A stretch of 34,925 bases of DNA from assembly GCA_902800185.1 (NCBI GenBank), contig CADCDK010000022.1, positions 1 through 34,925 of the forward strand, written 5' to 3'. Every line of letters begins with the position of its first letter. Positions within the stretch are counted from its first letter, which is position 1. This stretch comes from an uncultured Prevotellaceae bacterium. GTDB lineage: Bacteria > Bacteroidota > Bacteroidia > Bacteroidales > Bacteroidaceae. The notes beneath the pieces are model-generated. The model searched no databases. It was not told the DNA's origin and saw only the letters and a program-made list of their open reading frames with translations. A program made the position numbers and the translations under genes. Positions 31,101 through 34,925 of this stretch are shown here, piece after piece.

Positions 31101-33950
31101 GTCAATGGCATTGACTACATGCCAACCTTCGACCCGCTCTATTGGTATCAGGATGGCTACTACCTTGCCTACTATGCCAAGACCTATCTTGGCGAGACCT
31201 ACTCTAACCACGTCAAGGTGAGCGTGGCCAACTACCACGACCTGACGAAGGTGATGGAAGACAAGAAGCACCACTACTATGTGGACCGTGAGGATGTGCA
31301 TCGCCCAAGTAAGATATACATCACCGATGGCACCAACGGTGCTACCCAGCTGAAGCAGATCTTCGACCTCAGCCTGCTCAACGAGTCATCTCCAGGGGTG
31401 ACCGACGGAAAGGTTACTTCTGGTGCTCTTACGGGTCATGCCCTCTTGGACGAACATGTCAAGGCTGGTCATAACCTGGAGTTCTTCCTGCATAACAATG
31501 TGCAGCATACTGGCCCTTGGACACCGATCGGTACCGACGACAACTGCTTCGAAGGCAACCTGCATGGCGACGGTTACCACATTGACGGACTGAACAACTC
31601 CCTGTTCTACAACCTCTGCGGTAATGTCTATAACCTTGGTGTGACGGGTTCGTTCAGCTCAGCTGGTATTGCAGATAAGGACGACGCCACGAAGGATAAG
31701 GCCTATATGGAGAACTGCTGGATTAACACCACTGCTACCAGCGGTTTCAGCACGAAGGCTATTTTGGGAACGCCTGCTGCCTCCAGCCGCAAGAAGGTGG
31801 TGAACTGTTACTATCAGCAGACGAAGGCAAAGACGGACAAGAATCCTGTTGGCTATACCGCCAGCGATGCCACACCAATGCCTGATGCAGACTTCTATAA
31901 CGGTACGGTGGCCTACGACCTGAATGGCTTCTACCTGTATAAGAGGTATAACAACACGTTGAGTGGTGAGGGTACAGCCCACACGTTCTATACCATCAAT
32001 TCCGACGGTACGCTGTCAGACCCGCAGACCGGAAACTATGTTGAACAGAATGCCATCTACTGTTCGTCGGGTATTGACGGTGTCTATACAAAGGGAGGCT
32101 ACGTAGAAGACCGCTATGCCGATGGTGACTTCCGCTATGCCGACGGCGTGATACCAGAATCTGTCGATGAGCGCGAATATACTGACGCGGAAGAAAAAGT
32201 CTCTTTCTATCCTATTTGGCCCGACGACTACATCTACTTCGGCCAGATGCTGACCTACGGATGGAACGACCAGCGTCCGCATGAGGAGGTGCCTTCACAC
32301 ATCGTGAAGAATAGTGGCCGCTTATCTACGTCCGACGAGAGCAACCGCGTCTATCGTGCTCCGGCCTACTATCAGTCGAAGGTGATGAGTGTTGCCCACT
32401 TCAACCCCAGCGTCAACCTCGTGGCATACGCGAAATCTACGAATCCCGCCGAGGCAAATCTGCATCCGGCCTATCCGAATATGACAGCTATCGACTTCGC
32501 CGGTCATAACGATAAGCCGTGGGCGATGGGCACCGTGGCCAGTGGTTCACCCGCCATATCGGATCTGTTCTATCCGCCGCTGCTTGACGAGAGTGGACTG
32601 AAGAGCATCACCAACCGCGACGAGTCGCCAAACCTGTTGGTCTATGCTCCGTCCGAGGAGGTCAACCAAAAGACATACGATGTACTGACAGGCTACTTCA
32701 TAGAGCCGACATACAGCGACTATTACGACGAGAGCGATGCTTATCGCCGTGTAGGTGCTGCACCCACATGGACCGTCTTTGGCCATTTGGTACAATCAGA
32801 CTTCACCGCCATCAGCGACCATCTGCTGGTTGACAAGAAGGACTTCAACTGCCCGATGAGCTATGCCTTCGCCAGTGGTAAGCGTATGTGGTATCAGCGT
32901 ATTCCCGACCACTACGTCAGTCTGACCAAGGGCTGGTCCACCGTCAGCCTGCCGTTCACTGCGGAACTGATATCGACGCAGGATAAGGGCGAGATAACCC
33001 ACTTCTACGATGGTAGTCCCTCTGTGGATGCGAATGGCACCAAGACTGGTCATGAGTATTGGCTGTCTGAATACAGTGGGCAGAAAGCGAATACCAATCC
33101 CCAAACCGACGGCTTCTTTACTGCGGTCTTCAACTATCCTACTACTGGTGTTGTTGAAGACAAGCAGGTGGACAACACCTTCCTGTGGGACTACTATTAT
33201 AGCAAGAACGCACAGCAGGATGCCAACGCAGACATCTATCAGACCAGATACCAATATGGCCGCTCGATGACAGAATATCCGCTGCTGGCTACTGCCACAC
33301 CGTATATGATAGGCTTCCCCGGCAAGACGTTCTATGAGTTCGACCTCAGCGGCGAGTGGAAGGTCAAGAATACGGCAACCATTGCACCTGCACAGCTTGG
33401 CAAGCAGACCATCAGCTTCGTCTCCAAGGCATCCGAGCCAGGAAATGTGATCACCATCGGAGTCAGCGATGACGAAATAAGCGCCACGGCTATTGCCGGC
33501 TATAAGTTCATGCCCAACTACATGAGCCAGACGATTACGGGTTACCTCATGAACCAGGATGGCAACAGCTTCAATCAGACACCCGCAGGCGGTTCTGCCG
33601 CTACGCCGTTCCGTCCGTACTTCGTGGCAGAATCTCCCCAACAGTCACGTCCTCGCTCGATTCGTTTCGTCAGCATCGATTCACCATTTGCCTTTGGTGA
33701 GAATGATGATCCGTCGGGCAATGGCTTCGGTGATGGCGATATTACATTCACTATTCACCATCACACGATCAGTGTCACCTCCTCACTCCAAAACGAGGCC
33801 AATGTACACATCTATAACGTGAGTGGAGGCACCATTGCCAAATTCAACATCCAGCCGGGCGAGACCATCACCACCGACCTTCCCGTTGCTGGTGTCTATA
33901 TCATCCGTGCCGACAACGGCCGCATCCAAAAGAAAATTGCAATCAAGTAA
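22179..33950 (+). CDS. Giant (3,923-residue) YGGGN-repeat surface protein with T9SS C-terminal sorting domain
   Basis: This is one uninterrupted frame. The start is a TTG (22179), because the frame has a stop just upstream (22173) and only this codon gives a full signal peptide (KVREIIICLLMLLGAMTAQAQ). Residues about 22-1860 contain roughly 40 motifs of the type N-V-Y/F-G-G-G-N/x spaced irregularly, between short polar strands such as TTNITLNKG and VNINA, suggesting a beta-solenoid. Residues about 1770-2850 hold a second degenerate motif (y..G..is...Y..L). A GLUG-like segment (GDGYHIDGLNNSLFYNLCGN) lies near 3130 and a GWSTVSLPF motif near 3580. The last 65 residues (VHIYNVSGG to GVYIIRADNGRIQKKIAIK) match the type A T9SS sorting domain. 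The product should be exported by T9SS and surface-attached. It lies 17 bp after the last fimbrillin gene. No enzymatic domain was recognised. Confidence 0.85.
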   Translation: MKVREIIICLLMLLGAMTAQAQIVIAGNVYGGGNAGNLGGKTEVSVYGGDIHQVYGGARQANVGGSTFVHIDGEHASNYVVIDKLFGGNDIAGTIGTSTSIPSELTAVGTGAWQNDIDNTWNTFVRTSTKTVTTGEGDDAVTTEAEGAQKIYIGQLFGGGNGDYTVKNPSVSDSHKWEIWTKDATPIKIYENDAQPQLPEIGKTYLEICGASIVYAYGGGNNATATEDVVIHVDNPSSVVNSIVDATNPHAGAGGELLNNTRFTDQMGINTGFSYPSSGAFQIGRFFGGNNKAEMAIRPKWSLKDGKIRNLYSGGNQGAMTCKEGLLLDILAGSTIVVDNIYGGCRMADVHPLLSGSLESGVYQDAVSNDIQLPEGTPYNFPAGFSARVIIAGGDVNNVYGGNDITGRVYGGNAVGIYASVRGDVYGGGNGSYSYTDNPDLIGHDIYGELYYSIPDGKTSVEALNDFRPNSEQVSIRVVGTDAEHPTVVGGAIYCGGNSATLKTVKTKPMVELKIGSHVIADNVFLGNDGENMIKYDEAGAETREGVLRTMKRTDITSDGTKFNSMDLTDKDQFAAYMNGVAMSLMPRVVFDDLSGYVPYSTMFGSFYCGGNVGSMTSVGKTSIDFAQQVVIYDKVVGGCNNAFVTPSEFNALFEGGLTGAPDSDGNKLELTFNGLKIQPKRWNAGHTALEWNTISAETGANVPPITTGELPESVTSIAADHDRRLKGGNIYGGCYNSGIVNGNVIINIGASLVDRDVIFDEVEGDEHGERKLYENDEFKITKRNTGVILDEQGMDVLGSALNVFGGGKGVDTEIWGSTTINLNRGYVFQIFGGSEEGAIGKGVYNETLGKLEYSYDAKYSTYINLNGPIAGVAKANNMTEDIAECEFIYGGGFFGPVAGNCILHLDNGRIFNSFAGACNANILGHTETYIGTNGFPYIRDYVYGGNDLGGRIFGSANFDSRLRNDAVRAKVSNTNMLNASAYTEYVQGRVEKIFGGAYGVYDYKDVYFRDYFDAEGHAKTGYSKPFLSNAFINFRPIDTNNPLNTVEQIYGAGQGYLGEEQEDLMQNSSYILIDVPQTMTTYQGTEIFGAGENGGVGMGVAKATADAPATAYQASAIIDLLSGQFKAVYGGSYQEGVTRRTVVNVPEGSTFRAEAIFGGAYGLYNEYPCDVYEANVNWSSSDALVGGYRTGIYGGNNNCRRTLYGKVNINAPVYYDKENGYYATVYGAGYGKDTWSQYTEVNLNNTTRLYEVYGGGQLGRVMNKKTVDAWASKTLADSTAAYTTAHDAWEALSEGEKATTPEPQAPQAIDLSLGSGYTDNGLVNDLATYKYNTNVRINEGADVCGYMYGGSRSGAYAYGGGLGDANTPNTGDVHGTTYIGLFGGKVTKDLYAAGTVGSVNNKYNVATDDFDNPFIASANAYIEGGTARNVYGGGWRGSVGYHDGAISESPADDILGETHVTIGKLNGTNFIDGIPAIERNAYGGGEGGAVFGTTNITLNKGFIGYRHFDTAPSGDLDTLQVWSGTAPIKKDYYQEKLDDETWTGDGTNRLYDSGCIFGGGYIDNSSVDITHVKMYGGHVRNALFGGGEIAAIGRGIINASGLDNSVRVLQGIYKAGKTNVELFEGHVHRNVFGGGRGYNNLGEGGTLYSDGYVFGQTEVRIHGGEIGTDRGLSMGYGNVFGGGDIGYIYSAYEKNNKLYVGIKDGERFDDQWEGYYYAYEKGDDPYFPGAKPADDDPNWVKDNDEYILTEDCKVLVEPHAKALSAVTINGNSYGVGDYVPTTDLNTLGNKNSDGTWSSLDPTGVIIHNAVFAGGNTSSGSSAVYANTTTVFGNATASIHDVYHRDLITLGTGHTGGLYGDGNLTFVDGYRGLNITNYGTDYYSIAREITIAQYEELPAREAAYYELRYQCTHDCVDNDGTSYYAQSEDHKKASTLTADDIFSLFKGTTLPNFFKPDGSINTDPSTGYWKENGVLPVYAGRLMNTVQRADFCGVFGSRMVMQGAQDRVPEIVDHTNYTINRVREVSLNQKHSVITADLALKEGKTRAANFPKDQHPDDFEDLDKAVHGNYFGIYNIVNYLGALTSDVHFMADKDIRRTDNTDTDTYGPKGDDDQTYYNWKKKYVTERKRNNGISLNKVALASGVYLELTTEKVQGTDLGLYEKDWGYITGVIELDLINVQPGIGGGFVYAKNEHRVGTYLKKSHNTLTALNDGAITQKDFTYDGELVEWETSGNFVHGTQIIIDDCYNISGKYSGEKPVPAHYWFIKGSVYVYDQYISAYTGAPNAYSESVDIPLTITAASHGTMKLLNVMPNKYAYYSAPGVRLQSDKKIVINDVTYYQNDPISYWDWYLLTKSEQGLFVDQTYITTAECRIGEETFPADSVFLPEQYEALKTAYPTVYHVAKGEDVPFDFVFRSSNNLSHDTGYMLTYKVNNPTDWSTWYTQHESSSHTKNQTGGSGFEDGPTYYLSSGTGGVFGQHDYKVSNLISKEVYDTYQNIVTNHEEDIPAGQASFEEAYLVTTEYDNGNKRLHVGSTVSATEAATMTGYVEPAYICTATIPLSRTEFIYVNTRMTEDEKTEYYNRYKDGTDVEKQIAKEILENIVPAYYCTTDGLYGGDYYEAGKNYRGLGVWCSMSKADREHFTFNYDALDLLIDPNYSKDPESGIIIHGEGKKYQYDSATATQEAAEANPAGYSLVKPVNYTATYNGDETSKHNDVKLEKNREYTRIEYESLPNEKRHYAPIDVKEAGNVYVVKNSFQIGNSPYAVGTTISASTYSSLGETDQTNIATLTFTDAQKNKTFYFCREEYEVGENKEGVSVTNATVTGSETGTYTIGQRVPIGLVISSDSYNGLANWQTGFTIHGIAPTETSTLFVSRESDIFDLSKEKIITVVYQYDYEESDVSGAHVTPISERHVVNIHLQFKSGIPAVEDIKAPQIVLPGTFVGIREPHVTPGAYEVTGGGWKLFEKIGDAESHVNGIDYMPTFDPLYWYQDGYYLAYYAKTYLGETYSNHVKVSVANYHDLTKVMEDKKHHYYVDREDVHRPSKIYITDGTNGATQLKQIFDLSLLNESSPGVTDGKVTSGALTGHALLDEHVKAGHNLEFFLHNNVQHTGPWTPIGTDDNCFEGNLHGDGYHIDGLNNSLFYNLCGNVYNLGVTGSFSSAGIADKDDATKDKAYMENCWINTTATSGFSTKAILGTPAASSRKKVVNCYYQQTKAKTDKNPVGYTASDATPMPDADFYNGTVAYDLNGFYLYKRYNNTLSGEGTAHTFYTINSDGTLSDPQTGNYVEQNAIYCSSGIDGVYTKGGYVEDRYADGDFRYADGVIPESVDEREYTDAEEKVSFYPIWPDDYIYFGQMLTYGWNDQRPHEEVPSHIVKNSGRLSTSDESNRVYRAPAYYQSKVMSVAHFNPSVNLVAYAKSTNPAEANLHPAYPNMTAIDFAGHNDKPWAMGTVASGSPAISDLFYPPLLDESGLKSITNRDESPNLLVYAPSEEVNQKTYDVLTGYFIEPTYSDYYDESDAYRRVGAAPTWTVFGHLVQSDFTAISDHLLVDKKDFNCPMSYAFASGKRMWYQRIPDHYVSLTKGWSTVSLPFTAELISTQDKGEITHFYDGSPSVDANGTKTGHEYWLSEYSGQKANTNPQTDGFFTAVFNYPTTGVVEDKQVDNTFLWDYYYSKNAQQDANADIYQTRYQYGRSMTEYPLLATATPYMIGFPGKTFYEFDLSGEWKVKNTATIAPAQLGKQTISFVSKASEPGNVITIGVSDDEISATAIAGYKFMPNYMSQTITGYLMNQDGNSFNQTPAGGSAATPFRPYFVAESPQQSRPRSIRFVSIDSPFAFGENDDPSGNGFGDGDITFTIHHHTISVTSSLQNEANVHIYNVSGGTIAKFNIQPGETITTDLPVAGVYIIRADNGRIQKKIAIK

Positions 33951-33956
33951 CAAGAT

Positions 33957-34925
33957 ATGATACGCAAAAATATATACAAATATAACATATCTATTATTCT
34001 GCTCCTGCTAATGCTATTTGGAAGCACTAGTGTCTGGGGCCAGACGGACTATTCGGGAACGTATTATATTGCCAGCGTGAATTATAATGTTGCCAATACC
34101 ACTACTAACTATTACCTGTGTCCGACGGAAGGTTGGTGCTATTATCAGGCAACAGACGACTTCACCGGCACCGACAACGATATGCCGTTCCTCACTACTT
34201 ACCAGTGTCGGAACGGAGTATATGATGCCACAAAGGCTGTTTGGATCATTGAAAAGGCGCCTGCTCCCAATTCCAGCTACTACTATATCAGGCAAGCCAT
34301 AACCGGTAGGTATTTGACTTCTAATGGTACCATCCGCACGACAGGCAACGCAGACCGTATGCGCATTCACCTGGAGGCGATAGAACCCGAGAACCTTGAT
34401 GACAAAGAATTGTTTACTATAGCAGCATACAGCACTTATCTGACCATTTCTCCTAAAGGAGTGGTTGGTGGAGCTGCAAACAGGAATTGGCTGACTGTCA
34501 ATGGTGGAAACAAAAACTCACTTAAGGGTGAGCCCAGCAAAACTGGTGGTCCTACAGGTTATGCCAATACCACAGGTATTATCGGTATATATACGCAAGA
34601 TGATGCCAATGGCAAGTTCTATCTTGAAAAGGCACTATCTATTGATGCTCCGACCATCACCAATAATAACGATGGGACTTTTACCATTACAGCGGCGACA
34701 GGTGCTACAATTTACTATACTACAGACGGTACCGAACCAACGACAACTACGCCGACCTCTGGTACAACTCCAATCAATGTCACCCAGACAGAGAGCATGA
34801 CGGTCATCAAGGCTATTGCCAAGGCAACAAGTGATCCTTTTCCGACAAATGTCACCACTTACTACCTGCCTGTCTGTGAAAGACCAGTTATTTCTGTTAG
34901 TGGCAGTACTATTACTATTACCTGT
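33957..34925 (+). CDS. Secreted multidomain protein with ricin-like and chitobiase-C-terminal-like domains (partial, runs off right edge)
   Basis: The frame is open from an ATG 6 bp after the giant gene to the last base, 323 residues without a stop. The signal peptide (KYNISIILLLLMLFGSTSVWGQ) ends near residue 29. Residues about 33-165 contain GTYYIASVNY, WIIEKA and YYYIRQAITGRYLTSNG, a pattern seen in beta-trefoil/ricin-like modules. Residues about 229-300 (APTITNNNDGTFTITAATG, IYYTTDGTEPTTTTP, AIAKATS) match the CHB_HEX_C_1-type Ig-like fold found in many large Bacteroidales surface proteins. It is probably another T9SS cargo of the same operon, but its C-terminus is not in the window. Confidence 0.75.
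   Translation, partial: MIRKNIYKYNISIILLLLMLFGSTSVWGQTDYSGTYYIASVNYNVANTTTNYYLCPTEGWCYYQATDDFTGTDNDMPFLTTYQCRNGVYDATKAVWIIEKAPAPNSSYYYIRQAITGRYLTSNGTIRTTGNADRMRIHLEAIEPENLDDKELFTIAAYSTYLTISPKGVVGGAANRNWLTVNGGNKNSLKGEPSKTGGPTGYANTTGIIGIYTQDDANGKFYLEKALSIDAPTITNNNDGTFTITAATGATIYYTTDGTEPTTTTPTSGTTPINVTQTESMTVIKAIAKATSDPFPTNVTTYYLPVCERPVISVSGSTITITC

Overview
The window looks like a Bacteroidota chromosome, most likely order Bacteroidales and Prevotella-like. The evidence is the recurrent TAnnTTTG -7 promoter boxes, the Mfa/FimA-type fimbrial lipoproteins, a type IX secretion (T9SS) C-terminal sorting domain, a DUF4292/EnvC-like pair, and weak Shine-Dalgarno use. No rRNA, tRNA, transposase or CRISPR array was recognised.

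Left part (1-4.6 kb). An export module runs leftward: an outer-membrane TolC-family channel followed by an HlyD-type periplasmic adaptor that leaves the window at base 1. Transcribed away from it are a short response regulator (receiver plus Fis-type helix-turn-helix) and a histidine kinase, overlapping by 4 bp and presumably controlling the pump.

Middle part (3.9-13 kb). This is housekeeping. A leftward run holds an acyl-CoA synthetase, prfB, an untracked 46-residue membrane protein and a CYTH phosphatase. Diverging from it are an M20 deacylase (ArgE-like), a DUF4292 lipoprotein and an EnvC-like coiled-coil/degenerate-LytM protein. A leftward TPR sensor kinase follows, whose phosphoacceptor histidine appears to be missing.

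Right part (13.4-34.9 kb, running off the right edge). A very large apparent operon starts behind a 421-bp intergenic region packed with inverted repeats and GTACAT motifs. It encodes a DUF3575/OmpA-like envelope protein, a large Mfa1-type fimbrillin, a FimB/Mfa2-type anchor, a second Mfa1-type fimbrillin and two smaller fimbrillin-like lipoproteins. These are followed by a 3,923-residue secreted protein built on about 40 Y/F-G-G-G-N type repeats, ending in a T9SS sorting domain, and then the start of another secreted protein.

The four predicted pilins share a Thr-Arg dipeptide after the lipobox region, where Arg-specific processing would release the lipidated N-terminus. The Mfa2-like anchor lacks it. 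The most interesting proposal is that the operon builds a fimbria carrying or co-displayed with the giant T9SS adhesin, a scaled-up analogue of the Mfa1-Mfa5 arrangement of Porphyromonas gingivalis.
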